From: Flaccisagitta enflata
Taxonomy: Eukaryota; Chaetognatha; Sagittoidea; Aphragmophora
Length of the DNA stretch: 64,000 nt
NCBI GenBank assembly: GCA_965153355.1
Contig: OZ231128.1
Location: 42,284,001 to 42,348,000 of the forward strand
Direction: 5' to 3'
How positions within the stretch are numbered: the stretch's first letter is position 1; each line of letters begins with the position of its first letter. Positions 39,234-51,689 of this stretch are shown in pieces. The notes beneath the pieces were generated by a model. That model was not told the DNA's origin. It did no database searches and saw nothing but the letters and a program-made list of their open reading frames with translations. Made by a program: the position numbers and the translations under genes.

Positions 39234-39389
39234 AAAAAAAAGAAGAAGAAGAAGAAGAAGAAGAAGAAGAAGAAGAAGAAGAAGAAGAAGAAGAAGAAGA
39301 AGAAGAAGAAGAAGAAGAAGAAGAAGAAGAAATATTGATAAGGAATGGTAAAGATACAGTCGAATGTAATTCATGAAGAATAAGTTGAA

Positions 39390-39424
<35 letters not shown>

Positions 39425-39480
39425 AGAAGAAGAAGAAGAAGAAGAAGAAGAAGAAGAAGAAGAAGAAGGAAGAGAGGAAG
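39234..39480. repeat. (GAA)n microsatellite, two blocks
   Basis: 39240-39330 and 39388-39470, split by about 55 bp of unique sequence. Confidence 0.95.
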
Positions 39481-39564
39481 AAGGGGGAGGAGAGGAAAAA
39501 GAAGGGGAAAAAGAGGAAGAGGGAAGAAAAGTAAATAAAACAAGAATAACAACAAAAGCAAAAG

Positions 39565-39606
39565 CGTTACATGGTCAGCGGTACCCGATGCCCCTAAGTT
39601 AGTCAT
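39565..39606 (-). mobile_element. solo tail of a family E element
   Basis: ACATGGTCAGCGGTACCCGA TGCCCC is the inverse of the E tail 'gggcatcgggtaccgctga'. Confidence 0.5.
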
Positions 39607-39649
39607 ATGTGATGGTGAGAGACAGATGACCTATGATTCCACACTGGAC

Positions 39650-39990
39650 AATTTTCTGGGATCTGAAAGGCTTGATTTGAGGTCTGGGAGGCCAGAATTA
39701 GGGCCTGGGAGGTTGGTCGGGTCTGAGAGGCCTTATTTAGGGTTTGGAAGGCCTATGTCGGGTGTGTGAGACCTGAATTGGGGTCTGGGAGACTTGACTC
39801 AGGGTCTGAGGAGCTTGAATTTGGGTCTGAGAGGCCTGATTAGGGGTCTGAGAGGTCTGATTTGGGTTCTGAGAGGTCTGGTTATGGGTCTGGGAGGCCT
39901 GATTTGGGGTCTGAGAGACCTCAATTGTGTGCTGAGAGACCTGATTTGGGATCTGAGAGGCTTGATTTGAGGTCTTGGAGGCCCAAGGGA
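39650..39990. repeat. 21-bp minisatellite GGGTCTGAGAGGCCTGATTTG
   Basis: About 16 units, most 21 bp, drifting in sequence. The unit is close to the 21-bp unit inside E elements (GAGAGGGCAGATTTCAGGCCT). Confidence 0.82.
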
Positions 39991-40394
39991 GCAGCAGTCA
40001 ATCTCATTCTTTCTGCTTTTCAGTCAGTTGATCTCACTATTTTGAGCTTTTGTGATTTCCCTGGACAAATTTTGTATCATGTCCCTGAGACAAACAGCTC
40101 CTTATTCCACCTCCTTACCCAGTCACACGCAATCATAGAATTGAATTTCTTTTTGCTTTTGACATTAGGTGCTCTTTAACCGGGTGAGTTGGTTGTTTAT
40201 GTGCACGTTGGTTTATCAATCGGTCTAATGGTTTGTTTGTCAGTCATGAAGACATTTGAAAATCCTACCGGGAACCCTGCACCCATTGGCCTACATGACC
40301 TAGTTGATTTGACTGACAATTTCCACAAACGCAGAAGTTGCCGTTGCTAGTCTCATCAAGTTATCCTGGTACCCGGGGGATGGGAGATAGCCAA

Positions 40395-40661
<267 letters not shown>

Positions 40662-40705
40662 GCGGTTGTCAACGTTATATTTTTGTCATCATCGCGTATC
40701 CCGTC

Positions 40706-40708
<3 letters not shown>

Positions 40709-40764
<56 letters not shown>
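40709..40764. repeat. (GA)n microsatellite
   Basis: About 28 units. Confidence 0.97.
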
Positions 40765-40768
<4 letters not shown>

Positions 40769-41017
40769 GGGGGGGGAGGCGGTGTGATCAATATGATGGT
40801 GAAAATTTCACACATTTGTGCATGCACATCTAAAGGTCGAATTTTGGCCTTGTTTTTACTTAAACTACATTGTTTTCGTGATCATTTTCTTTTTCATCTC
40901 CGTTTTTTTTTTTATCATCATCATCATTTTTGTTGTCATCATTATTGTCATCTTTTGTCATAGTTATCATCTTCGTTTTTTTCACCATATCATCTCCATA
41001 TTTGACGTCGTCATCAT

Positions 41018-41290
41018 CTTCTTCTTCTTCTTCTTCTTCTTCTTCTTCTTCTTCTTCTTCTTCTTCTTCTTCTTCTTCTTCTTCTTCTTCTGCATCTTCT
41101 TCTTTTTCTTCTTCTTCTTCTTCTTCTTCCCTATTCTAAACAAGTCTATCTTGACATCATCATCATCATCATCATCTACTTCTTTTTCTTCCATCTTCTT
41201 CTTCTTCTTCTTCTTCCTCTCCTTCTTCTTCTTCTTCTTCTTCTTCTTCTTTTTCTTCTTTTTCTTCTTCTTCCTCTTTCACTTCCTTTT
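41018..41290. repeat. (CTT)n microsatellite, several blocks
   Basis: CTT runs at 41020-41130 and 41196-41275 with an (ATC)n stretch at about 41155-41176. Confidence 0.95.
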
Positions 41291-41382
41291 TCTTTTTCTT
41301 ATTCAATTTGTTTTTCCGAGATCTTCCTAGTAACCGCGTCACTGGAATGACTGGATACTCTAAAAAATCTAAGCCTGATTCA

Positions 41383-41402
41383 AGAAAGAAAGCAAGAAAG
41401 AG

Positions 41403-41477
<75 letters not shown>

Positions 41478-41710
41478 AGGAAAGGAAGGAAGGAAGGAAG
41501 AAAGGAAGAAAGGAAGGAAGGAAGAAAGGAAGAAAGAAAGGAAGAAAGAAAGAAAGAAAGAAAGAGAGAAAGAAAGGAAGAATGAAAGGGAAAATGATCG
41601 AAAAAAACGAAAAAAAAAGGAAGAAAGGAAGAAAGGAAGAAAGGAAGAAAGGAAGAAAGGAAGAAAGGAAGAACGGAAGAAACAAAGAACAGAAGAAAGA
41701 GAAAGAAAGT
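41383..41710. repeat. (GAAA)n / (GGAA)n microsatellite
   Basis: GAAA from about 41400 to 41475, then mixed GGAA/GAAA to 41710. Confidence 0.95.
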
Positions 41711-41836
41711 TTCGATGTACGCATTAGTTCACATTTCCCTTACTGGCGAAGGCCATCGCGCGCTTAAGATCGTCTATTTACGTCTCCATTCATGACTCAT
41801 TAATCAAAGAGTTTTTTTCTCTGCCCTTAAGGAAAC

Positions 41837-42055
41837 GTCCGATCACGTTAACATCAGTATTGACATCGGTACAGAAAGATAAGCATTTACCCCTAACGAC
41901 TGAGGCAATTATCTTGAAATTTTGGCTCTAAGGTTGAAATTTGAGGCTCTTTCACATCATGTTGAAAAAAATCAATTCAAGTATCAACAAAACTATGCGC
42001 ATCACTATGATATACAGCGTGACATGATCGTGACAGGGTGTTAACGTGATCGGAC
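41837..42055. mobile_element. MITE-like element with 16-bp perfect inverted ends
   Basis: GTCCGATCACGTTAAC at 41837-41852 is perfectly inverse to GTTAACGTGATCGGAC at 42040-42055. The 219-bp interior has no ORF. Flanks show no clear target duplication. Confidence 0.65.
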
Positions 42056-42059
42056 ACTA

Positions 42060-43907
42060 CCACAAAAAAATCAATTTCTGAGGCTAGAATAGACATGAAG
42101 GTCTGAAATTTGGCATGTAACCCGGTTCATGCCTGTTCTGAACGGGGATGAAAAGAAAATTTCTAATCCCATACTTAAAATGTGATTCTTTGGCTATTGC
42201 ATACTGCTGTATGTGAAAATCGTGCAAATCATCATTTGGGAAAAATCTACTATGGATGAATTTTTTCCATAGTAAATGACCACCGATCACGATCAAATTT
42301 TTGGTGCTTATTTAGGGATAGCAAAAGTACAAAAATGACCCATAGTTGGATAGGCCTGACAATTTCTTGATGTCTCTACCATAGTAGATATGAAGTGTGA
42401 CACAAGCGTGAACGAAGTAAATGGGCTGACTTGGCACTACTTATGGCCACCTAACCTATCAAAATCTTGAGTATGAAGGATGTATCTTAGGTACTTGGTC
42501 CCAGGGGACGTCTAAGAACAGTTTTTATCATCGGCGAAATGATTGGTGGGAAGAAACTATGCTTCTTATCTTACCAAATCATAAATTTCTCCTGGCCCGG
42601 TTTATAGGATAAAAGGCCTTAATCACTCCAAGCAGGGCATCGGGTACCGCTGACCATGTGCGATCCTTGGATGACTAGTTTTCTTTCCCTTTATTGCGTC
42701 TTGATATTTCTATTCGCAAATGTTTCTTAGGTTATCAATCGCTATATCATTCGTTTGCTGTGCTAATCATCGGAGTAATCATAACGCGAAACGATCTTCA
42801 TAATAAGAGGTTACCCATCAAAAACCACCATAGTGGAGTTGGAGGGCAGCCCTGTTAATAGGCAATTCAGAAAAAGAAAATCAAGTAGATTCAAACTATG
42901 AAGAATGAAATCTTGATTAAAGATGACGTTTTAAAACACATGATCATTTAGTTTTTTACTGATAGTCGATGAATCATAGACTATGATGTGCTCTCTCATT
43001 TGTTGTTTCATCCCTCTCATCATGTTATATAATTTACCACGCTCACTTGATAGCTCCTCTTCCCCGCTATCACAACATGCAACAGTAACAAATTTTCGTT
43101 TGGCATAAGGCTAAGGGCGAGGGGAAACGGACAATTTTACCCCGCTTTCATTTCATTCCGCTTTTAGTTTTGTTAGAACCCACATCTTTGTAGTTGCCCT
43201 TAGTAATCCGACAAATACTGTGCCTTCATTTTTGTATTCGTCTTTCTTTATTAGCTCAGCCTTTCCCTCTGGTTACACATAATCACTCACGTATTCATCC
43301 GATTATATTCAGCGCGGCAATCCCTTCACTCGGTAAGACAGTCAGGCCTTATTGGGCTTGTTTTAAGCCTTAAGGAGTTGATTCTTCATGGCAGCTGTCC
43401 GTATCAGGGATGTAGACGCGATTGACCCCTTGGAGGTTGGGATGGGTACTGGTATAGTATTTGAACTAAAAAATGGGAGAGACAGCGAAATCGGTGGAAG
43501 AAGCTTCCACACATATCTATGTCCTAGATGGTAGTCCCGTGCAGATGGGCTGGACCAGTAAGCAAAAAAGAGCTCTGTAACCGACCAACCGACCGAACAA
43601 CCGACGGACAGTAATTGGATAATCCATCCAGCTCTCGGTCAATGGGGAAAGGAGGGGGAAAAGTGATTACTTTTGTAAAACTAAAAGTAAGAAAATAGAT
43701 CTATGTGCTATGTGCTATGTGCTATGGGAAAAAGTAATGATGATTTCCCCGTTAAGATTCTTATTTTATCAAAACACACGGTCAACATTTTTGGCCAAAG
43801 AAATGAGATTTTCATTTCAAGAAACCTCCGTTTCATCTTTTATTTTCGCTTGCTAGGTATGAAATTTTTTCTATATAATTTTTACTGTATATAGTTTCAG
43901 AAAGATG
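42060..43907. other. mostly unique AT-rich DNA
   Basis: A family E tail ('aagcagggcatcgggtaccg', 'ctgaccatgtgcgatcctt') sits at about 42600-42690. A small (CCGA) remnant 'accgaccaaccgaccgaac' lies near 43580. The triplicated heptamer TATGTGC occurs at 43700-43725. No gene recognised. Confidence 0.5.
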
Positions 43908-44600
43908 ATTCTTAGTCGCATGCTACGCGACTCTACCCCCCACTTTGTCCGTCCATCCGTTGTTTGGTCAGTCGGTCTGCAGTCTATGGACAAAACGAGG
44001 AGAGTAGATTTTGCTGATCACCGTTATCATGCTTAGGCGTAGTTTGTTTTAAAATGTAGGCTTGTAATTACCTCGTATAAAATTACTGAGGACTGAAAGA
44101 AACTAATGCAAGAACGATTACTACTGGGAGGCCATGTAAAATCATGAAAGAAGTTTCTTCAAGATTGAAAGCAAATATTGCCATCATGTCGCAGGGTCGG
44201 CCAGAGGGGGTCAATCTTAGCCCAGATGGAGGTCCCAAGTACCAGGGGTGACTGCATGCCAACTTTTGCTTTCAATTAAAAAGAAGTTCTTTTTATGATT
44301 TTACATGGCCTCCCTGTAGTAATCGTTCTTCCATTAGTTTCTTTCAGTCCTCAGTAATTTTCTACAAGGTAATTACAAGCCTACATTTTGAAATAAACTA
44401 CGCATAAGCATCATACCGGTGATCAGCAAAATCTACTCTCCTCGTTTTGTCCATAGACTGTCTGTCTGTCGGTTATATTTTACTTTTTTTATGATTTGTA
44501 TTCTTTGACCCTATAGCCCCTGCCCAAATGATCTAGTGACCTCAAATATGGCTCCTGCCCACCTGCACGCAACTGGGGTAGCCATGAATCCAACCTTGTT
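43908..44600 (-). mobile_element. family C element carrying a family F foldback
   Basis: Left: TTCTTAGTCGCATGCTACGC, GACTCTACC, a GTCC/GGTC tract. Right: GTCGGTTATATTTTACTTTT, 'cctgcccaaatgatctagtg', 'caaatatggctcctgccc', TGCACGCAACT, 'gccatgaatccaaccttgtt'. The 481-bp F foldback is inserted in the GTCC tract. Confidence 0.75.
43980..44460. mobile_element. 481-bp family F foldback
   Basis: CAGTCTATGGACAAAACGAG at the left is perfectly inverse to CTCGTTTTGTCCATAGACTG at the right. Arms of about 190 bp stay nearly identical (AGGAGAGTAGATTTTGCTGA, 'ctgaggactgaaagaaac', 'aggccatgtaaaatcat'). A loop of about 100 bp holds no gene. TCTG occurs on both outer sides, though within a tetranucleotide tract. 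Confidence 0.85.
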
Positions 44601-44602
44601 TA

Positions 44603-45308
44603 GTTGCGTGCTACGCGACTTTACTATGTCGGTCCAACGCTCAGTGGGTCGGTCGGTCGATGTCCTGTAGGACACAGGGGTGAATTTCCATCCCCCCTAA
44701 TGGCCATCAAGGACCCAAATAGGCACCCTCAGGCCTGAAATAAGCCCGGTCAGGCCCTTCAAACTTCAAATCTGGTCTCCGGACCTCAAATCTTCCATCC
44801 TTCCGTCCGTCCGTCCGTTCATCCGTCCTTCCGTCTGTCCGTCCCCCCCCCCATTGACCATTAAGGTCTCAAATTAGCCCTCCCAGGACTCAATTTAGCC
44901 GTCCAGGCCTAAAATCAGCCCTCTTGGCTTCCAATCAGCCCCCATGCCTCAAAACTGCCCTCCAGACCTCAAATCTGCCCTCCAGACCTTCAATCAGCCC
45001 TCCAAGCATGAAACCAGCCCTCCAAACCTCAAATCAGCTCTCCGTGCCTTAATTATGCCCTCCAGCCCTCAAATATGCCTTCAGTGGCCTATATCAGCCA
45101 TCTAGAGCCCCCTCAGGATAGACGGAAGGAGGGATGTCTCGAAATTCCCCCCGTGTTCTACAGGACATCGGCCCTTTGGGGCCGCTGCCCTGCTCTCACT
45201 CCACTTCTTCACTGGATCACCCCCAGCAGGGCATCGGGTACCGCTGACCATGTGCAATCCTTGGATGATTAGTTTAGCTCACTGCTCCTGCCCAAATACC
45301 CTAGTGAC
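44603..45308 (-). mobile_element. family C element split by family E
   Basis: TAGTTGCGTGCTACGCGACTT and a GGTCGGTCGG tract precede the E element. 'cactgctcctgcccaaata' and CCCTAGTGACCT follow it at 45272-45308, where a second E element (45309) interrupts again. Confidence 0.6.
44660..45268 (+). mobile_element. family E foldback
   Basis: GATGTCCTGTAGGACACAGGGG, CAGGCC-type units, (CCGT)n and poly-C, about fifteen CCCTCCAGACCTCAAATCAG-type units, GTGTTCTACAGGACATCGGC, CCTTTGGGGCCGCTGCCCTG, tail 'gcagggcatcgggtaccgc'. The GGGCAGCGG left tip is missing. Confidence 0.75.
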
Positions 45309-45453
45309 CTTTTTGGGCAGCGGCCCCAAACGCGACAAAGTCCTATAAATCAAAGGGGCACTTTTGTTTGTCCATTTAATTGTCCGTTTAATTGTCCCTC
45401 AGGCCTGAAATCTGTGCTCTCAGGCCTGAAATCTGCCCTCTCAGGCCTGAAAT
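45309..45453 (+). mobile_element. truncated family E element
   Basis: TTTTGGGCAGCGGCCCCAAA, 'gtcctataaatcaaagggg', three 21-bp CTCAGGCCTGAAATCTGCC units, then a sudden switch to C-element sequence at 45455. Confidence 0.7.
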
Positions 45454-45454
45454 C

Positions 45455-45595
45455 TGCGGGTGGGCAGGGGCCATATTTGAGGTCATTAAACCATTTGGGC
45501 AGGAGCAGTGAGGTCCAAAAATAAAAATCATAAAAAAAGTAAAGTGTGACCGATCAACCGACCAATGGATAAGGCGGGGTTCACGCGACTAAAAA
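45455..45595 (+). mobile_element. family C element, 5' end missing
   Basis: GCGGGTGGGCAGGGGCCATA, 'gggcaggagcagtgaggtc', CCGATCAACCGACC, GCGGGGTTCACGCGACTAAAAA. The 3' stem is shortened. Confidence 0.7.
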
Positions 45596-46370
45596 AACTG
45601 TGCTCGTTAAACGGAGCAAGCGACTTTTGGCCTGTGATGCTTGTTCCTCTTAAAGAGAGTAAAGGTGATGAGACTGAGTGACAATCGAAGAAATGTCAAT
45701 GTAGTCTCAGAGGAAAGAAGGGAAAGACTAATCGAAGTTCGGTCGGAAAGTCAAGAAAAGTTTTCGGCAGAGCAAGCACAGGGCCAAAGAGAAAGAATCC
45801 TCTGTGATGGAACTAGGAATGTTGAAAATCTATCTTTAAGGAATATAGAATTTGATAGTCTTTCAAGCCATTTCTTTTTAATATTCATGTTGGCAGTGAT
45901 GGAAATCGATTTATTATAGATAATTTTTTTGCTCCCTTGACATCGATATTGTAGAGTTCAACTGTATGAAAATGAGGAGGTTCTCTTCCTGACATCGTTG
46001 ACTATGAACCACTGGCGCTTTTTGTTTCTTACCTGTTGAGGTAACCGCGACGAGATCGATGGTAAACCAAATGTCTTTTTCAAGTTTCTAAATCTCACCA
46101 AATTTTCACTGTTACCCTAAAAGTAAAGAGGACGACTTGACGAGTAATTTTGCTCTAGGTAGTAGAACTTAAGTGGAGGGTTTTCAAGGAACAAAATCTA
46201 TCGATATCGAGCGAGAGAATTAATAGATGTGTGAAGATAGGAGTGGAGTGAAATGGAGACAAGTCAGTCTAAGGCCAAGATTGATTATCTAAAGGGCAAG
46301 CTTGGACAAAGAGGGCGAATTATCAGGTTGTGAGAGCGAGATGGATTTGTAAAGGAGAAAAGGGCAAAAG
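45596..46370. other. unique sequence, no gene recognised
   Basis: One 92-codon frame (45641-45919, +) starts at TTG, not ATG. It encodes a charged segment (RRERLIEVRSESQEKFSAEQ) with no known motif. Treat as unproven. Confidence 0.3.
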
Positions 46371-46379
46371 CAGGATCCA

Positions 46380-46500
46380 AGTGAAGGGTAATGGTGAAAG
46401 AGAAAGCCAAGTGAAGGGCAATTTTGGAAGGGAAAGCCAAGTGAAGGGCAATTTTGGAAGGAAAAGCCAAGTGAAGGGCGACTTTGGAGGGAAAGGTCAC
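46380..46500. repeat. 30-bp tandem repeat, four units
   Basis: AGCCAAGTGAAGGGCAATTT plus TGGAAGGGAA repeated. A second short 24-bp repeat (GTCCAGGTCCAATGGTTCAA) follows at 46560-46610. Confidence 0.85.
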
Positions 46501-46882
46501 TTAAACGGACAATTTTTGGAAAGTAAAGTACAAAAGTGGGGGAAGGTGGAGGAGGCATGGGTCCAGGTCCAATGGTTCAAGGGTCCAGGTCCAATGGTTC
46601 AAGGGTCCAGGCCAGTTACATGACTAAACTTTAGGTGTCAAATTGTCAATATTCACAGGCCCGTTCATCTTGGAGATGGTCATTGGGCAAGGAGCTGAGG
46701 AGACCGTATTCTTTTTAACCACACAAAAACTGTATGTAAGGCCACTCATACTACACGTGCTGTCCCTAAGCTAAAAAACAAGAGAAGAAATTAATAAGGA
46801 CCCATTAACATTAATGTTAAAATAACCGTGTAATCGTTTGAAAAGAAATGCTATTACATCTCGATACAAAGTTATAGCTTTC

Positions 46883-46987
46883 ATGGCTCATGTCATGAGA
46901 GGATCGAGGCACATACAGCTGGACGAACTGGACGGCGAAGAAGCTAATGATTATCACAGCGCCACGAAAGAAAGGCAAGAATGGTAA
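46883..46987 (+). other. candidate short exon, 34 codons
   Basis: ATG GCT CAT GTC opens a 34-residue frame (SRHIQLDELDGEEANDYHSA within it) that is compositionally protein-like. Its stop TAA lies within GGTAAAAG, a weak donor-like site (GT at 46984-46985). An overlapping frame continues KKDESGDTKYRRKKF. No family recognised. Confidence 0.15.
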
Positions 46988-47445
46988 AAGAAAAAAAGAT
47001 GAGTCTGGGGATACGAAATATCGGAGGAAAAAGTTCATTGGTTCGAGGTCTCGCTCCACAATGGAAGCCCATCATGAGAATGAATGGACTTTGTGCCGCT
47101 GGCGTCTGGGTCATGATTTTTACGTGTTGGAAAACCCATTTCACAGCCGCTGGCTCTTCTGTTTCTTTTCTTTATATTCTTTTCTTTTTTGTGTGTGTGG
47201 AAAAGATGTCATTGCACGTCCATTTATCCTGTTCATACGTCCACGTGCAAGCCTAACTGTTGAATCTCCATGTTTTAAGCAAAAAATTATCATTATCATA
47301 CTATTATCATCATAATTATTATTAAAATTACTATCATTGAAATGAGTATAATAGCAGCATCTGTCCATTGTGATACTGTCTGGGGAAAGTGAAAATGGCG
47401 GTTAAACATTCAGCAATTATATACTCACTATCAACAATAAAGGTT
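46988..47445. other. unique sequence, overlapping weak frames
   Basis: Two overlapping + frames (46947-47315 and 46981-47256) look partly protein-like until a T-rich stretch at about 47155, then degrade. No family recognised. 'attatcat' repeats lie near 47285-47340. Confidence 0.3.
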
Positions 47446-47648
47446 TCAGAAAAAGCAAGGTCAGATGCACGGCTACCCAAGTCATGTCATGTGTGGGGGA
47501 GCAGGTGCAGTGGTGAAAAGGCAGAGTCAAGCATTTAGGCTTGAGCATTTATGTAAAATCCGCCCAGATATATGATAAAATCTTCCAAGAGAACAACCGA
47601 CGGACAGACTAACCAACCGACCGATTTAGTGTAGAACCCGACTAGAAA
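47446..47648 (+). mobile_element. degenerate family A-like element
   Basis: 'aaggtcagatgcacggctac' (compare AAGGCCGGATACACGGCC), AGTCATGTCATGTGTGGGGG, CCGACGGACAGAC and CCAACCGACCGA, TAGTGTAGAACCCGACTAGAAAT. Confidence 0.5.
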
Positions 47649-47825
47649 TTTCTCCCCCCCCAAAAATCCCAAATATCGCAGGAAGGCTGTTGAGTATTAA
47701 GAGGAATCCATCCGTGACAAGCCTAAACTGGAAAGTGGGTCGAAACATAGAATGAGGAATTTGTCACCCTCGATCGGTCAGAACTGCGAGACAGAGTAAA
47801 AATATAACATGTGTGTAACTGTGTA

Positions 47826-48004
<179 letters not shown>

Positions 48005-48010
<6 letters not shown>

Positions 48011-48160
48011 GGAACGAAGCCCGGTACGTTTTTTTTTAATTATAGGGGTAGGATAGATATTGGATGGCTGATACAGACAAAAAAGTTTCCTGATGATGGC
48101 AGATCCTATATCCTAATATATGGATCTGAACTAAGTCAACCCAAGAATAAAAGGTGGTTC
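48005..48160. repeat. 150-bp block directly repeated at 48970-49115
   Basis: 'ggaacgaagcccggtacgtt', 'gatggcagatcctatatcc' and 'aagtcaacccaagaataaaa' recur in order at 48970-49115. Each copy follows a GT tract, so GT tract plus block is duplicated about 1 kb apart. Confidence 0.85.
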
Positions 48161-48327
48161 TCTGGATATTTCATTTGAATATTAATGTCCGGATATTTCA
48201 TTTAGTAAATTTTGTAAATTCACTGTGTAGAATATCCGGATATTGATATCCAGATGAAATATCCAATAAATATGGTGAATGCAGTCAACCCAAGAATAAA
48301 AGGTGGTTCTCTGGATGGTGTGTGTGC

Positions 48328-48971
<644 letters not shown>

Positions 48972-49114
48972 AACGAAGCCCTGTATGTTTTTTTTGTTTA
49001 TAGGGGGATAGATATTGGGCTGCTGATACAGATAAAATAGTTTCCTGTTGATGGCAGATCCTAATATATAGATCTGAACTAAGTCAACCCAAGAATAGTG
49101 GTGGTTCTCTGGAT

Positions 49115-49215
<101 letters not shown>

Positions 49216-49229
49216 TGATAATAGAGCAA

Positions 49230-49450
49230 AACAAGGCTAACACCTATAAGTCGCGTGCGAGACTTACAGATTGACTTAGAATGACTTAGAATGACTTAGT
49301 ATACCCTAGAATGACTTAAGATGACCTCAAGAAATAAAATTGATAAAACAAAGTAAAAGTGCGACCAACAAACCGACCAACCGACCTACCAACCAACCGA
49401 CGGACGGACGGACAAAGCGGGGTGTAGAGTCGCGTACACGCGACTAAAAA
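49230..49450 (+). mobile_element. family D hairpin-ended element
   Basis: AACAAGGCTAACACCTATAA, AGTCGCGTGCGA, a run of GACTTAGAAT decamers, 'gaaataaaattgataaaac', (CCGA/CCAA/CGGA)n, GCGGGGTGTAGAGTCGCGTA and CACGCGACTAAAAA. The 5' AGTCGCGTGC is inverse to the terminal arm. Confidence 0.85.
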
Positions 49451-50058
49451 GTGGAACACAGTTACTAAAAGATGTTGTTAAGTCTGTGCCATAAAAGCTA
49501 CACGAAATGTGAACAGTTTTTTCATACAAGCTTTTATGGACATAGTAACTGTAATTTGACTCGTTTTATTCAAAGAGATGATAATAAACGAAATGCTCAA
49601 TTGCTCATGTCTCACCATCATTGCTGATCTACACTTAAAAATTATCCCCGCGCTGCCCCCTAACCCCCAATTGATTTCTCTCCCACCCTCACAACCTCGT
49701 CGACAACATCCATTCTACCCCATCTTCCCCATGATTTAGTCCATCTCTTCCACCCCTCCTCTCCCCACCCCCCGTTACAAAAAAAAAAACAGTCCATTCA
49801 TCCCTCCCCCCCCCCTCACTTCTCAAAACCCACACGACGTCTTTCTATGGATTTATCCAAGTCAAAATGTAAGCACTGAACACTGAGAATTGAGCTTAGT
49901 GAGTATCTAGCATGCCATTGCCATTGGGCATAATTCCTCACGTTCCAGCCTCAAACAAGGACAGTTATTTTCTATTCTCGTGCTCGGAATGTAGATTTCC
50001 GTCAGACGATCGATTGGTAGAATTAGTATGCTCCGTAAGAAAACAAAACAAATGAAGA
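49451..50058. other. unique sequence, no gene recognised
   Basis: Contains an inverted pair 'cataaaagctacacgaaat' / 'caagcttttatggacatagt' near 49490-49550 and a C-rich stretch at 49640-49820. No motif-bearing frame. Confidence 0.5.
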
Positions 50059-50322
50059 AACAAGGCCGGACCAGTAAGTAGTCGCTTGTGGATGGGCAGC
50101 GACAGTAACGCAAGTGAACGAGGGCACTGATACGGGTGAACTAGGAAAGAATTTTAAGTGGGCAGACAGGGCAGGGACAGTGTAGTGGGTGTTAAGCACT
50201 TGCATTTCTTCGAAATCACTATTTCAGTTCATCCTGATGCAAGCACCACCTACTAACCGACCAGAAGACGGAACTGTGACGTACATACCATCTTAAAGAG
50301 TCGCTTAGCAAGCGACCAAAAG
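50059..50322 (+). mobile_element. divergent hairpin-ended element
   Basis: AACAAGGCCGGACCAGTAAG start, GTAGTCGCTTGTGGATGGGC, a long unique spacer, 'ctaaccgaccagaagacgg', CTTAAAGAGTCGCTTAGCAA, GCGACCAAAAG. Subterminal AGTCGCTTG is inverse to CAAGCGAC in the 3' stem, the same plan with another sequence. Confidence 0.7.
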
Positions 50323-50572
50323 AATGACTTTGAATATGATGGGAAGAAGCGAAAAGATTGAAAAGCGTGAAAAATGTGAAGAAATACTGTCAAGGAAAAG
50401 GAAGAAAAAGCTGTCATGATGGAAGGAAAGGGAAGAAGAACTCGAATCAAAATAGACAGAACTACAGAAAAAAAAAAATTGCTTCTCACATGAATACCAC
50501 CGGCGTTGAGGATATCATACCATCCATGAGAAAATCTTTGTATGTTTTCAGCGAGAGGAAGGAGAAATGAAA

Positions 50573-50633
50573 ACATGAAGAAGAAGAAGAAGAAGAAGAA
50601 GAAGAAGAAGAAGAAGAAGAAGAAGAAGAAGAA

Positions 50634-50680
<47 letters not shown>

Positions 50681-50713
50681 AGAAGAAGAAGAAGAAGAAG
50701 AGGAGAAGAAGAA

Positions 50714-50748
<35 letters not shown>

Positions 50749-50985
50749 AGAAGAAGAAGAAAGAAGAAGAAGAAAAGAAGAAGAAGAAGAAGAAGAAGAA
50801 AAGAAAGAAAAGAAGAAAAAGAAAGAAGAAAGAAGAAGAAGAAAAGAAGAAGAAGAAGAAAAAAAGAAGAAGAAGAAGAAGAAGAAAAGAGAAGAAAAGA
50901 AGAAGAAGAAGAAGAAGAAGAAGAAGAAGAAGAAGAAGAAGAAGAAGAAGAAGAAGAAGAAGAAGAAGAAGAAGAAGAAGAAGAA
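50573..50985. repeat. (GAA)n microsatellite, about 410 bp
   Basis: GAA runs with AGG and AAA interruptions. Confidence 0.97.
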
Positions 50986-50986
50986 G

Positions 50987-51065
<79 letters not shown>

Positions 51066-51080
51066 CCACAACAACAACAG
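50986..51080. repeat. (CAA)n microsatellite
   Basis: About 30 units directly abutting the GAA tract, a GAA-to-CAA switch like that seen in the coding tracts. Confidence 0.95.
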
Positions 51081-51507
51081 CACACAACCTCACCCACAAC
51101 AACATTTCGAACAAAGCGCACGGACAAATTGGAAGAGGGAAAAGTCACGCTCTCGCGTCAAAAGGCGTTAAGTATCATGATAAAAGAGCGAGAAAAAGGG
51201 CCAACAAGAGGCACGAAACAATCATCTAACAAGTAAACAATAAACAATCCTCTCTCTCCATGGTAAACAACAATTCTCCGGCATTGGTAGAAAGAAAGAG
51301 GAAAACCACGCCTTGGCCTGGGTGGCTGGGTGCTGGAAAAAGAACAAAGATGAAGACTTCGTTTCTTCTTTGTAACTAAAGACGATGGTGATGAGAACAA
51401 GGCCAATAACAAGAGTTGTCCAACTCCCTAAGGTGCGTCCTCATGAGGGACTATTACAAGAGTTTAAAAAAAAAGAATCGGTCTAGAACAAAAATGTTAT
51501 CCACATG

Positions 51508-51684
51508 CAGTTAAACCCCGCTCTAACGGACCCGCCACCAACGGATTTCCGCCTATAACAGCTGCAGATTTATGGTCCCCTCAAGTTGATTTCTTTTATT
51601 TACTTTATTGGCAATGACAGAAGTCCGCCTATAATAGAAAAAAATTGTTGGTCTCCAGAAATCCGTTAGAGCGGGATTCAACTG
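51508..51684. mobile_element. 177-bp pogo/mariner-like MITE
   Basis: CAGTTAAACCCCGCTCTAAC with GGA at left and TCCGTTAGAGCGGGATTCAA with CTG at right form about 23-bp inverted ends. 'tccgcctataa' occurs near both ends. Right flank TA; left flank TG. Relative of 1577-2294. Confidence 0.8.
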
Positions 51685-51689
51685 TATGT

